Shown: piece after piece, positions 10,108 through 22,284 of the stretch
Layout: each line of letters begins with the position of its first letter
Numbering within the stretch: position 1 is the stretch's first letter
Assembly (NCBI GenBank): GCA_036346255.1
Contig: CM070629.1
Span: 51,892,916-51,956,915 of the forward strand
Reading direction: 5' to 3'
DNA: 64,000 bases
Source: Ampelocalamus luodianensis
Lineage: Eukaryota > Streptophyta > Magnoliopsida > Poales > Poaceae
Notes under the pieces: generated by a model
Database searches by the model: none
What the model was told of the DNA's origin: nothing
The model's input: the letters and a program-made list of their open reading frames with translations, nothing else
Made by a program: the position numbers and the translations under genes

Positions 10108-12560
10108 ATGAGAATAATTCAAGTTTAGCTTTGTGATATTTTCTTTGAGCTCATGAATCATCCGGTAGCTGAAATTATTTTAAATAAATTAAGGTATTGG
10201 ATTGTCCTGCTGCTTCTTAAGAGATTTGTGTGATTTAATTTTAAAGGCTCTTTGTCCGAGTTGGCAACGTGAGGTTGCAATCAAAGAACTTATGTTGGTT
10301 CCTTTAAGAGGAGAATAATCTACTATGCGTTTCGCAAATCAGAATTGGAAATGTCTCGAGTTTGGTGGTGAGATTATTTGGATCTCATGTTTCTTGTGTA
10401 GTTGAACTGCTCAACAAATATGACGATGGAAGAATTTCATTGGTTCTTAATTAGTCCTTGTGGTTTGGACTAAAGATCTTATCTTGTACGCTGTGGCAAA
10501 GCGATGTTAGTCAAAGAATTAATTTCAGTGTTAAGGGAAAGAGTGCAGAGGAATATTTGAGAATTTGAGTCAAGTTTTGTAACTTGTAGTTATTCGAATT
10601 GTTCATAAACTTTTACTCTTTTCACTCAAGAGTTGTCGAGTTTCAATCGCAATGTCATTTTTTTCTTCTTATTAGTGGTTATTTGCTATTCCCTTTCGAG
10701 GGATGCGTGCCCTCCATTGTGAACTCAACTTTCGTTTTCCGCATCTTTATTACTGATTATTTCTTTTGGTTTTGTGCTCACCGTGAGCAAGAACATTTTC
10801 TGTGTGGTGAAATTTGTTCTTATTCGCCTCTTTCTTTTGAGAAAGGATCAACCGCTTTGTGTCAGAAAGTTTTACAACTCGTAAGTTGTTGTTTGTTTGG
10901 TGGTGGTTAAGTGATTGTAGGGGTGAGTTTTTGCTACCCACTATTGGAGTAGTAATAGAAGATGAGTTGGTTTTGACCGAATCTCTTGGAGGGAAGTTGA
11001 TTCAGATGGAATGTTTGGTTTCGAGGAAAAATCGATATTGTTCGACTAAGTAGGACCTATGGTATAGTGTAGTTCCGTAACCTTGGTTCATGTTGAAATG
11101 TTGGGGATTATCAAATGTATGGAAATCGTAATCAATTTTATACAAGAACACTATTGAAAGTATCGCGATGTGGTATGAGTGATTCTGATGATGTCAATGA
11201 GTGAGTATATCGGAATTGTGGGGATCATAGAGATTTAATCCGATGATTTCACTATTTGTTATAAGAGAAATTCGTTGTAGAGGTCTCTGAGGTTAAATTT
11301 GGGCTTTCCGCTTTCATACTAAACTTTTGGTCACCTAAAGATTGGTGTGTAGAGGAGATAGAAAACTGGAGTACTGAGTAGTGGAATGATTGTCGATAGA
11401 ACCCTTTTGTTGTAGTTCATGATCGGGTGTAATCAAAATTCGATGTGATATTCTTGAAAGTTGAGGTGATGAGATTGCATGGGTTTTTGAGGGCTTTGGT
11501 GCCTTCTATCAAATTAATGTCATCGCTGAAGGAGTGGTCCAGAGTGTTCAGTGGAATCAATAGAGTCTCTCCACAAAGGTGTGGATGATGTATTTCAGTT
11601 TAAGCCTAATTTGAGGTTGTTAAATTAAGAGGTTTGAGCCCTGTGGTATGCGATGAATTCAATTCCAATGTCCGAGAGAAATTTTATTCCTAAAAGAGGA
11701 ATTGAAAAAAGGATGTTACCTTGGGTATTGAAGCGCTTGTTACTCATTTGAGCTTTATGTTGTTGATCGTGTCTTCGCATGGTGAGTTGGTGTTGTGTTG
11801 GCATGTTTGCTTCTTTCCAATTCAGCAAAACAAAAGAAGTTTTTGGTTTGAGCGCTCAAGTGATCTCCCTTTGGCTTTCGTGGACGTTTATTCGCAATTT
11901 GCCACTTGGAAAGTGGAAAGGTTTTCTTGATGAAATTCGATTTGGATTTTACTCTTCAAGACTCAGCTGGTAACGATAGTTGTGATGTGAATTTTTCTTA
12001 TTCAGATGTGTTTTGCCGGTAAAAGAGTTTGCTTAAAAGAATTCGATTGTATGTTTCCTGTTAAAAGAGGGTGATCCTTGTTCGTGAAGAGTTCAATGGA
12101 GAGGTGGAACAAGATTTCCGTGCTCTATGTGCTTGTTGTGTGGTTCGACTTCAAGGAGAAGGTTAACCCTGTGTTCATTGGGTTGTTTTCGATAGCTGTC
12201 GCTTCGCTTAAGACCGCCTCGGATTCCTACACGTTGTACTCACTTTTGGTTTCATTTGGTGTGGAGTGAGTACCGGGAGATCCGAGTTTGTTATTCGTTA
12301 ACAACGCTGACCATCGAGTAGGATCTTACCTTCGAGTCTCGTCCGATGAGTATAGTCGAAGTGTCGGGACGAGTGTTAAGACAAACGCCGATTTGCGCTA
12401 AGATGTTGTGGTGTCCTCATCCAGAAAGAGGCCACTTAGGAGTGGGGCTCGCATGCACGAGCATTATTCGATTTGTTCATATCGAGTACATGTTACCGTT
12501 ATTAATCTTTAGTTGCAACCGACCTTTCGAGAAGTGTGTGAGGATTCGGTCGAATCCTAT

Positions 12561-12574
12561 TTAAGGGGGTAGAA
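12561..12574 (+). other. Polypurine tract of element A
   Basis: The run ttaagggggtagaa lies directly before the TG of the 3' LTR, the position expected for the plus-strand primer in reverse transcription. Confidence 0.75.
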
Positions 12575-14976
12575 TGTAATACCCGATTATTCGATATCGA
12601 ATGTCTGTAAGATTAGAGAGGAAATAAGTTAAAATTCAGAATTTTAGGAGAAGTATGGGCCGCCAACCCATATTCGAGAAGAGGGGAGCCACCATAGTGG
12701 CCTAAGGCCCATGAGTGGGCCTGCAGCCCATTAGAAGGCAAGGAGGAGGGGACCAAACCCTAGCCCCATTTGCTACAGTAGCCGCCGTGCTACAGAGCCC
12801 CATGCTACAGATAGCGGCGTGCTGCACGGTGCCTCGCCGCTTGTTGCTCCTCCTCTCCCGCGCCATCTTTCCTGCCGCCAGGCCGACCGTGGGAAGAAGA
12901 AGAAGAGGAAGGAAGAGAGGATTGAAGGAGAATTTCTTCGTGGGATTTGATCAGCGATCTCCGATGGTTCTACAAGGGTAATGATCGATTTCTCGCTGTT
13001 TAGGTTGTTTCGTGATGCGAATTCGATTAGTTTGATTGGATTGAATTGCTGCCGTTAGAATTTCAGTTCTGTCCTGAATGTTGCGTGGCCTGTTTCGTGA
13101 TCTTAGAGGCCGAATTTGGGTTGTCCATCTCCTAGAGTTTTGTAGATATTGATCTTAGCTTTCGGTGGCCGCCAAGAACACTGAATTCCGACTTTCGAGT
13201 CAAAAGTTATGATAGATTTATTATCTGCTGTCCAGAATCCTGACGAGAAATAGCAGTCTCTGTACAGGTTGATTTATGGCCTAGTTAGAGGGTGATTCAG
13301 AGGTCTTGCCCATAACAAATTTTGAAGGTGATATCACTAGCTTTCAGGATTGATAAAGAACACCTCATTTGGATTTATAGATCAAAAGTTATGCACTTTT
13401 CTTTGTGACTGTCCAGATTGTATGTCAGTCTGTCCAGTTTGTATGTCGTTTCTATCTTTAATTTTGACCTGTGTGCCACTTTTTGTTAAAGACAATATAT
13501 GAATGTCGTGCCAACTAGGTTATTGTAGATAATTTCATAACCTTTTCAGATTGTTAAAGAACGTCCAATTTGGAGTTGTACAACAAAAGTTATGGATATT
13601 TTAATTTAGCCGATATTTCTGTCTATTAATTCAGTCAACAGATTTGAGCCGTGGGCCAAATTTTATTAGAGGCAAAATCTGAACTTTTGCCCAACCAGAG
13701 TATTGTAGATATGTCAGTTAAGAATCCATGGAAATTGGTCTCACCTCATTCCGAGTTCCAGACCAATAGATATGTCAATTACCGTGCTGCTGTCCAGAAT
13801 TAAGTTATGTCAGAAATTGTTGATTTCATTTTAAGTTTTGTATTATCGACTAGAGTCATCGGGAAGCAAAGTGTTTAACATCGATTAGTAGTGTTGGGTA
13901 TATTATGTCCTTATTGAAATTATTTTACTTGTTTAGGAGGTGAAGCCTCGGGTTTAGGAGTATCACCTTTGCCGACTAACGCGTCGTGATCGTGGAAGGC
14001 AAGTACATTGCCACCCTTAATGATTGTGATTGATGAATGTTTATATGGTCATGCCGTGATTTGGTATGATACGAGAGAAGATGGATTGTTTATGTTCTTT
14101 CATATGTGTTGAATCCATGTTTTGTTATCATGTCTTTCAATATTCAGATTTCATTCTATGCATTCATTATGCATGTTTCGCCCACTAAAGTGGATTGCAA
14201 GTCCCACCATTCCAATGTGGGCGTGTTGGACATTGTCATGTCCCGCCCACGGAGTGGATTTGAAAGACCCATTAATTCCGAATGGGCATGTAAGACCCAT
14301 TAACTCCAAGATGGGCAATGTTGGACACCGTATGAAACGTTCTTCATACGGGAAGTGGATCCCCGCATTTTTGTTAAGATGCGGGCTTGAGTGAACACCG
14401 ACGGGTGTTTCACTCGCTATACCGGTATATGCATGTGTGCAGTCCATTCCTTTGATTTTGAGCATTCATATCATGTTTTCATTTGTAATCGCCAGATGTG
14501 ATCGAACCCGATGATGAGTTTGTCTTATTCATATTGAATGATTATCTTATTGATAATCAGATTTGCCGAGTCATGGACTCACTCTTGCGTTGTTTGTTTA
14601 TTTTAGGTAACCCCTGATGTTGGCTCTTGGGAGGGAGTAGACACGCACTACTTGTTCACAACATCAAATTCATGTTCAAGACTAAATTTTAGTTCCATAT
14701 TTCATTCGTTAACGATGAACTGTAATAATTAAATTATAATTGGAGAAGGAAGGATACCTTCTCCACCTGGATGTTGATTTATTACTGCGTGTGAACCTTC
14801 TTTATTGATGTTCAGATTAAATAACTTAGAAGGTGAAGGAAGGATACCTTCACCATGTCCTCGCTTATCTTAATGTCGTCTTTAGTTGATATACTTGTTT
14901 CAAGTTCTTCCGCATTATGGATGTATGTTAGATGTTTTAGGTGACATCTTGGCTTCCGGATAGCCAGGGTGTTACA
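12575..14976 (+). repeat. 3' LTR of element A
   Basis: The LTR is 2402 bp, bounded by TGTAATACCC and GTGTTACA and followed by the TSD atctc. It carries the same hairpin array (14203-14351) and twin hairpins (14742-14764, 14832-14854) as the 5' copy. Short open frames on both strands within it are repeated in the 5' LTR and are not genes. Confidence 0.9.
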
Positions 14977-16926
14977 ATCTCCTTCCTCCATTGGTGGCAG
15001 CCAGCCCTTTTCTCTCCATTGGTGGCAGCAACCTCTCCCTCCTCCCTTGGTGCGGCCGGCCAAATCAAGGGAGAGCCCGGAGGCCGTCGACCATTGGTGT
15101 TTCATGCAAGGATCGGTGTCTCACGCATCTCCTAGGGTAACGAGTGCTAATCCTCATAGATTGATTAGTGGTAGAGGTGTTTTGGTTCATTTTTTGATTA
15201 GATCGTATTGCTGCGAGTAGAAAGTTAAATCTGTCCAGTATGTTTCGCGGTCTGTTTCGTGGTTTTAGAGGCCGAATTTGAGATGTTAATCTCCTGGATA
15301 TATGTAGGTCTTGTTCTTAGCTTTCGGTGGCCGCCAAGATCACCTGATTCTGACTTTCGAGTCAAAAGTTATGATAGATTTAGTATCTGCTGTCCAGAAT
15401 TCTGATGAGAACTACCTTTCTGGTTGTCTCCTAAAATATGTTTATGTTAGGGGACGATTCAGGGTTTTCACTTAACTAAGTTATTGTAGAGCATTTCATA
15501 ACCTTTCCAGATTGTTAAAGAACGCTCAATTCGGAGTTGTAGATTAAAAGTTATGGACGTTTTAATATTGTTGTCTTAACTGTTCGGACAGATTCTGTTC
15601 TGCTGTTTCAATTACCTGTTAGTTTAATAATTTGGCCGAATTGGGTTATCTCGTCAACTAGAATGTTGTAGGTATGATCGTTAAGTTTATGTAAGATCTG
15701 GACTCACCTCGTTTCGAGTCCTGGGTCAGTAGCTATGGTCATTATTGTGCGGCTGCCCAGTTGCGATTCCGTGGTCGCTCGTTTTTTCAGATTTGGGTTT
15801 ATGGCTATTACTTGGGTGATCAAGAGGGTAGTGTAGAATATTAATTCATGTCGCGTACCATGTGGTTCTTATTTCGTTATTGAATTGTTTAGGCAGCGAG
15901 GCTACGGGTTTGGGAGCACCATCGTTGCCTGCTAACGCGTCGCAACGCGGAAGGCAAGTACTTTGTTGATTTTAAGTGCTGTGATTGTGAATGTTTACAT
16001 GAATATGATGTGACATCTTGTGTTGCAAGAGATGATGAACTGTCGATGTTCATTCAGATATGTTGAATCTATGCTAGGAGTTAATACTTTCCATCGTTCA
16101 AATTCATATCATGCATCTATAATTCATGTTTTATCCACGGGAGTGGATTGTAAGTCCCACCATTCCAATGTGGGTAGATTTGGACATTGTCATGTCCCGT
16201 CCACGGGAGTGGATATAAAGACCCATCAATTCCAGTATGGGCACGTAAGACCCATCAATTCCAGTATGGGCAGATTTGGACACCTGTATGAAACGTTTTT
16301 CATACGGGACTTGGATCCCCATACTTTTGTTAAGGTGCGGGCTTAAGTGAACACCGACGGGTGTGTCACTAGCTATACCGGTATAAGCGTGTGTGCAGTC
16401 CATCCTTGATTACATTCATTCATGTCATGCATTCCTAAGTTTTCTTTCGATGTATGTTCGCATTCTTTAATGATGATGTCTTGTTCGTATGTGTGTTCTG
16501 TCCTTTTTACTGTACTTGCTGAGTCATGGACTCATTCTTGCGTTGTTTGTTTATTTTAGGTAACCCTGATGTTGGCTCACTTGGGAGGGAGTAGACACGC
16601 ACTACTCGTTCACAACATCCTATTCAAGTTCAAGATTAAATTTAGTTCTATCTTACATTTATTATTGATGAACTGTAATAATTAATTCTAAATGGTGAAG
16701 GAAGGATACCTTCTCCACAATAAGTTGATTTATTACTGCATGTGAACCTTCTTTATTGATGATCTGTAATAAATAACTTAGAAGGTGAAGGAAGGATACC
16801 TTCACCATGTCCTGTTTGTTTTAATTCTGCCATTAGTTGATATACTTATTTCATATTCTTCCGCATTGTGTAGAATGTTAGAATAAATAGGTGGCATCTT
16901 GGCTTCCGAATAGCCAGGGTATTACA

Positions 16927-17316
16927 TCTTCTCGCCTTCAGCTTCCCATTTGTGCTCACATCCGTGATGTCTTCCATGTTGCACTTCTTAAAAAAATTGA
17001 AGGTACACCTCCTTCTGATATTGTTCGTCTTCCAGATTTTGTCCATGGTCGTGTGGTTCCCTCGCCTAGCAGAATTGTACGTGCACGTCTCAATTGTGGC
17101 ATTTGGGAATTGTTAGTCCAATGGACAGGGTGTACTTCTGCCGATGCTACTTGGGAAAAGTTGATAGATTATAAAAATCACTATCTGATGTTCCAGCTCG
17201 AGGATGAGCTATTTTGCAATGAGGGTGGAAGTGTTGTGGACGCCTTTGTTGGACAAACCTACCAGCGCCGGCGACGTGCTACTAGATCCAACATGGAGGT
17301 CAAGGTAGCAGATTGA
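16927..17316 (+). pseudogene. Element M integrase C-terminus with chromodomain
   Basis: The coding sequence resumes after LTR B with a leucine/glutamine-rich strand and then DVFHVALLKK, the standard gypsy motif before the chromodomain. The chromodomain follows at about 17075-17215 with LLVQWTG and ATWEKL, then FQLEDELF and a basic tail, and a TGA stop ends the frame at 17316. In chromoviruses this domain tethers integrase to modified histones and biases insertion into heterochromatin. The long related LTRs and the chromodomain suggest a Tekay/Del-like chromovirus, but the lineage is inference. Confidence 0.88.
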
Positions 17317-17334
17317 GTCCCTCTCGGCAAGGGA

Positions 17335-17629
17335 TGATAACTACAACATGCATAGTCCTTATTGGCAATAGTTATCTATTCTATTATTAGACTAAGCTTT
17401 ATTAGGAAAGTGTAATTTAGATATGGATAAGTTATGTTTAGTAATTCTTGTTAGGAAGGGCACCGAACCTATAAAGGCAGCCGAGTATGATTGAGAAAGG
17501 CAATAAAGATTTGATTCAGCTAACCCTAAGTCGATCAGAGCCTCATTGCCAGAAGGAACAGGTCCTCCTTGCTAGTGTGAGGGCGATCTGAGCTCTATCT
17601 CCTTTGTCCACCAAAACCAAGACATACCA
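17335..17629 (+). repeat. LTR of element M
   Basis: The LTR starts TGATAACTAC directly after the purine-rich ctcggcaaggga and about 18 bp after the pol stop, which fits a 3' LTR. It has a TATA box (tataaagg, 17470-17477) and ends at gaca (17624) or tacca (17629). It is followed by a good PBS, so it also behaves as a 5' LTR. The end is uncertain by five bases. Confidence 0.7.
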
Positions 17630-17633
17630 TCTT

Positions 17634-17754
17634 TGGTATCAGAGCCATCTCTTCTGCCACACCTTGTCCACTAAAAAGTAAGGACAACAACATGCATATA
17701 TGAGAAAAGAGGACTAATTGAATCCACGGTTATTGCCCCTAACAGTGCAATGCG
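17634..17754 (+). mobile_element. PBS and leader after the M LTR
   Basis: tggtatcagagcc at 17634-17646 is a canonical initiator-Met tRNA primer-binding site. About 110 bp of leader-like sequence follow and are cut off at 17755 by the copia LTR. No gag follows. The segment is either the start of a second element in tandem with M or a recombination product. Confidence 0.6.
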
Positions 17755-17932
17755 TGTTAAAGGTACTGATTAATTAGCTCACGCATAGCTTTTTCATGCT
17801 TAAAAATTATTGGTGAGTTAGTATTAAAGTCTAATAAAGAGTTGTATTAGAGCCGGATTGGATCTTTGGACTATAAATAAAGGGTGTTGCGGTCCTGTGG
17901 GACTACACACAGTTATTCCCCTAATTTCTACA
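17755..17932 (+). repeat. 5' LTR of copia element 'N'
   Basis: This short LTR (about 178 bp) runs from TGTTAAAGG to TTCTACA, with a TATA box tataaata at 17872-17879. It is followed at once by tggtatcaaacc (17933-17944), a primer-binding site similar to the tRNA-Met type. Short LTRs of this kind are usual for Ty1/copia. The 3' LTR was not found. Confidence 0.7.
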
Positions 17933-18590
17933 TGGTATCAAACCTTACCCGATCTAATCCCTAACCCTAGCCGTCCGACGCTGTCGTCCACCACCACCAT
18001 CGTTGTCGTCATCCACCATCGCCACTGTTGCTGGTTGTCATCTTCAACAACCGTGGTGGGCGGACTCCAGTCACACCGCGGTGGCAGGCTACAACCCCCT
18101 CGGGGTGTTGTTGTGCGACCAACAAGCTGCTGGGGCATCGCTAGGCCACTCGAGCCACCGCCAGGACCACCCAGCCATTGCCACGGTGTCACACGCGGGA
18201 GCAAACCATCATCCCCTGGTCACCTTTGATTCGATATAGATCTGGCCAAAGAAGAATCATGGGGGAAGGAAGGAATCGCCTCTGCGGAGGAAGGAAGAAA
18301 GAAATCGAGGAAGGAAGGAATCTCTCGCCTCTGCCTTTGACTGACCAAAGCAAGAAGTGTCTGTGTGGTAGGTGAATAAAGGAGGTCAGATAAGAAGGGA
18401 TTCTCTGTTCATAAAGAAAAATAAAAGAAGGTGATCTGAATTGATGCTATGACTTTGCATGATTTGGGTATCCGTGAAGGCAGTCATTGAGGTTCAACAA
18501 AAAGTTGATGCGTGAAGGATTGTCATGATCATGGGAGATACACATGGCATATCTTGGTAGTGATTGGTATTGCTCTAGTTGTTTGAGAAG

Positions 18591-19692
18591 ATGACTCTTG
18601 ACGAGATTAAGGCTGTGAGGAAGGAGGAAGAAGCTGCGATGAAAACGATAGAAGACAAGAAGAAGGCAATTGCTGATGCTACTTTCTCATTGGTCATGTA
18701 ATGTGACATGAGAAGCATGTTACATGACCTCTTCACGACGAATATGATAGGTCTGAAGCTGGTGCAAGGTTATCTGAATTAAAGCTGGAGCTGATGCCAA
18801 ATGATGTAAAGTTGGAAGGGAGCAAGAATTATCTGGGTTGGTCTAGAAGGGCTTAGCTAATTTTGAGGACAAAGGGGTGGAGCACTACCTGCGAGATACT
18901 TGTATTGAGCCTAAAGACAAGGCGAGCATGGATTGGAGGGTGTGGAACACCACCAACTCTATCATGGTAGCTTGGTTGCTAACTTCTATGTCTTCATCCA
19001 TCGCTCGAATGGTGGAGATGATGCAGAGTGCACCAGCAATGTGAAAGACGATGAGCAACATGTACTCTGGGGCAGGAAATGTGATGATGGTGATGGAGGT
19101 TCAGGGCAAGATGGAGGCCCAACAACAGGACAAGAAGACCGTCCAGGAGTATTCTAGTGAACTACAACAGTTATGGGTAGATTTAGATCACTATGATCCA
19201 CTGTAGTTAATATGTGCTGGTGATATTGAGGATGGCAGGGTGTGTCTGCAACGCAGATGTGTTACACACTTTCTGAAGGGACTGAACCCAAAGTTTGAGA
19301 GTAGGAGGGCTATCATGCTTCAATTGGAAAACTTGCTTACTATGGAGGAGGCTATTTTGGCTATGGTACAAGAGGAGATTCAACTACGAGTAATGGGAGA
19401 CAACAATCCTGTTAAATCTGCATGTGCCATACCTGATAAAAGGGAGTGCTACAACTATGAGGTGAGAGGACATCTGAGTCGTGTTTGTCGTTCTCCACGG
19501 TATGGATGCCGAGGTGGAGGTCGTGGTGGTTGTGGAGGCCAAATTGGAGATTATGGAGGCCGAGGTCGTGGTAGTCATGGAAGCGGAGGAGATTATGGAG
19601 GTCGAGGAAGGGGCCGAGTTGCTCCTAGGGCTAATGTGGCCCTGACAAAGGAGAGCACATATGTTACACTAACAAGCGAGTTAGCTATGTAG
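18591..19692 (+). pseudogene. Copia N gag relic with zinc knuckle
   Basis: A frame starting MTLDEIKAVRKEEEAAM opens at 18591 but is soon broken by stops and frameshifts. Around 18780-18870 another frame gives a VKLEGSKNYLGWS stretch typical of copia gag N-termini. The last third (19240-19692) is open and holds a zinc-knuckle-like CYNYEVRGHLSRVC, with the second Cys of the CCHC box replaced by Tyr. A Gly/Arg-rich RGG-like tail follows at about 19500-19640. The intact protein forms the particle and binds RNA. This copy is dead. Confidence 0.8.
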
Positions 19693-19839
19693 TGTGAGAA
19701 GTGGCAATAGAAAAAGACATTGAAAGCTCCTCATGATTCCATTACAACAACTACCACCTCCTTTGGCAACTTTGCCAACTACGTCCATGTGGGTGAAGGT
19801 ACTCAAACACATGCACTTGCATCCACATATAGGCACTCT

Positions 19840-21010
19840 CATATTCATCAGATCATAGATTCAGAGGCATCTAGACATGTCACGGGTTCACTTAGTGCAT
19901 GTGTATCTTACACTCCATATACTCATTCTGAAATTGTCCAAAAAGTTGATGGAACCTCCCAGCTTATTCAGGGTGTAGGATCTGTAGAGTGCACCCCATC
20001 CAAATGCACTTCAAATGGGCTGTCTCATTTTATGATGATTTGTGTTTGTTCCAGAAGAAGTGAACTGGGAAAAAGATTGGGACGGGAATAAGGCGTAATG
20101 GGTTGTAGTACATTGATCAGATTGATGTGGCATTGGTTGCAGCTGCAGAAGGAGTTGAGGGAGAAGTTTTGTTACCTCATCGTCGCTTGGGAGATCCACT
20201 GTTTGAGAGTTTAAGTCGGTTGTACCATGATTTGTTCAATAAAGTATACAAGACTAAACTTGTGTGTGTTGCTTGTGAGTTTGGAAAGCATACACAGTCT
20301 ACATATAGTAGCATTGGTCTTCGGAGTCATGAACCTTTTATATTAATACATTCAGATGTTTGGGGTCCATTCTTAGTTACTTCTGTGAGTGGTTTTAAGT
20401 GTTTTGTCACATTTATTTATTGCTATACTCATTTGACTTGGATTTATATGATGAAATACAAGAGTGAGGTCCTTCAGTGTTTTTAGGACTTCCATAGGAT
20501 CGTTGCTACTCAATTCGATGCAAAGGTTCAGATTCTTTGAATAGACAATAGAACTGAGTATATTAACAAGGAGTTTGCAGCGCATCTCTCAGATGAGGGG
20601 ATACTTCATCAAACTTCTTGCCTAGGAACCCCACCTCAAAATGGAGTGGCTGAAAACAAGAATCGACATTTGTTGGATGTAGCACATTCACTAATGTTTG
20701 AGACAAATGTGCTAAAGGGATGTGGAGCAAGGCAGTGATGATGATAGCGTGTCTCATCACTCGCTTGCCATCTCGAATATTTAGGATGAAGTCTCTAGCT
20801 GAACTTCTTTTAGGACAGCGGGAGTTCAAGGTGTCTCCCAAGGTGTTTGGTTGTGTGTGCTTTGTATAGGATCACCGACTAGCGATTGGCAAGCTAGATC
20901 CTCAAGAAATGAAGTGCATCTTTGTAGGATATTCATCAAGTCAAAAGGCAATAGATGCTAGAACCTAGTTAAGAGAAGGTTGTTCATGAGGATGGAAGTG
21001 ACATTCCTGG
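19840..21010 (+). pseudogene. Copia N protease-integrase relic, no RT seen
   Basis: The protease motif reads DSEASRHVTG (19858 on), with Glu where copia proteases have Gly in DSGAS. The GAG-pre-integrase segment (LLPHRRLGDPLFESLSRLY, about 20172-20225) and the integrase core follow, with HSDVWGP, IDNRTEY and GVAENKNRHLLD holding the D, D and E positions. The domain order protease then integrase marks it as Ty1/copia. A fragment resembling the GYSSSQKA motif after the core lies near 20925. No reverse transcriptase or RNase H was recognised before gypsy LTR-like sequence takes over by about 21.7 kb. Several stops and frameshifts are present. Confidence 0.82.
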
Positions 21011-21500
21011 AGTTTGAGCCAAACTACACTAGTGGAGGTACTCTTGGTCAGTTTTTGAAGGAGTTCTCTCCTGTCACTGAGGGTGACAGTTGAGAGGGGG
21101 AGAACAAGGAGAGTGATAGTCAACAAAAAAAAAGTTATTGTGGGGACAATTTCGTGCTGAGCCTAACAGAATATGTGAGAGATATGATAGCCCTAAAAGA
21201 ATTATAGGTTTATCAACAAAGGCCCTTTGGGAAACAGGGAGAGAAGTTGAGGGACAAGCAGTTAGCACCTGATGATGAGGCCATAGGTGCATATACTACG
21301 GTGGTAAATATTCCTAAGTTGCAAGTGTATGCTAAACCTCAATTTGTCTGCATCAAAGGGGAAAGAAACAAGAACTAGGTTCGACCAAGAGTGAGGAGAG
21401 GGAGGTAGGCCGAAGGGGGAGCTTGAGCGGACATGGGAAGACATAAGGACCGATGGCTTTGCATGTTGGAAAGTTTTACAAGAGAATTCGGCCAAGAAAA
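21011..21500 (+). mobile_element. Transition between copia N and gypsy L
   Basis: This stretch lies between the last copia match and the gypsy LTR-like sequence. It contains short broken frames with no confident family match. It may be decayed 3' copia or the 3' internal end of a gypsy element. I cannot place the junction. Confidence 0.4.
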
Positions 21501-22216
21501 GACAAAGGAGTAAAATTCAAACTCAATTTCGAAATCAATGCATTTTCAGCCTAAGAATCCGAAATGGATTTGGATTGGAGCAATTCCAATTCGAATCTTT
21601 CTTTAAAAGAGAAATTAATTTTGAAATTGTTTGTAATGGAATAGTTTAATTTATTTTTAGCAATTAGAGTAGTTTAAATTTTGAATTAAAGTAGGAGGCT
21701 GCAATAGGAGTTGATTTTCGGATACTGTTCTCATGGTACTATTCACCAAATCGAATTACTGTTCATCACGTGCACTGTTCACCGACCGTATATATTTAGG
21801 GGTAGACCCCCAATTGTAAGCAAGTTGGAGTTGAAGAAAATACAGAAAAGTCACACGTTTATGTGGCGCATAATGAGTACATGTGTTTCAAAAATTCTGT
21901 CTAGGGTTTTGTGATTGCGTGAATATTAGAGGGTGGCTTTTCTTCCAAGATCTGTGATTCCTTGTGGATCATCTCACCAACTTGTAGCATCCTCAATTGC
22001 TCACGGTTTGGTATTGTTCTTTGGGTTTGATTTTGTTTATCTCTTCGAATTAATTCAAGATCAATCAAGTATCATTACTTGCTTTGGAGATACACTTGTT
22101 CTTCCTTTTTGCTGAACCAAGGAGGAAAGCTGGGGTTTTGCGTCGATCAAGATTGAAATACAAGTACTGTGAAAGATTGGGCACATTACGCATCAACACC
22201 ATGTTGATCTGTATCA
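21501..22216 (+). repeat. LTR-like sequence of gypsy element 'L'
   Basis: This ends in gtatca three bases before the PBS tggtatcagagcg (22220-22232) and contains a TATA-like tatatatttagg (21789-21800). The start is not determined and 21501 is only a rough left limit. Repeated ctgttcac motifs before the TATA box are seen in LTR promoters of this kind and also near 57258. Confidence 0.55.
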
Positions 22217-22284
22217 TCTTGGTATCAGAGCGTGGTTAATCACGATACGCGGAATTTTTTCTTGGTACTTTGAGGTTGATCATC

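Larger units (their letters stand above)
8089..12574 (+). mobile_element. Internal region of A, without coding capacity
   Basis: This is 4486 bp of T-rich DNA with no frame resembling a retroelement protein. Imperfect repeats of a motif like tctttcttttgagaaag recur near 8700, 9947 and 10829, which suggests an origin from repeated or much-decayed sequence. A 40-bp copy of the LTR end lies at 10052-10091. It presumably carries cis signals for packaging and reverse transcription only. I found no gene in it. Confidence 0.8.
5704..14976 (+). mobile_element. Complete non-autonomous LTR retrotransposon 'A'
   Basis: This 9.27-kb element has 2.4-kb LTRs (5704-8088 and 12575-14976), both starting TGTAATACCC and ending TTACA, and a perfect 5-bp TSD atctc (5699-5703 and 14977-14981). 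It has a primer-binding site directly after the 5' LTR and a purine tract before the 3' LTR. The 4.49-kb internal region contains no open frame over about 103 codons and no recognisable gag, protease, RT or integrase. It fits the class of large non-autonomous LTR derivatives, mobilised in trans by a partner. The near-identity of long LTR stretches suggests it is the youngest insertion of the left block. Confidence 0.92.
5372..16926 (+). repeat. Solo LTR 'B', split by element A
   Basis: The LTR begins TATAATATTCC, probably a decayed TGTAAT start, and ends ggtattaca. The target duplication is tctta (5367-5371) and tcttc (16927-16931), one mismatch. Both flanks are coding sequence of element M and the frame is continuous once the insert is removed. 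Subtracting element A and its TSD leaves about 2.28 kb, close to the 2.4-kb LTRs of A, with which it shares the hairpin blocks and the last 300 bp. It is therefore an older solo LTR of the same family that later received A as an insertion. Confidence 0.85.

Noticed and set aside
14982..16926. LTR-like block read as a third LTR of element A
   Set aside because: It lies outside A's TSD, is more diverged, and together with 5372-5703 forms one LTR with its own target duplication.
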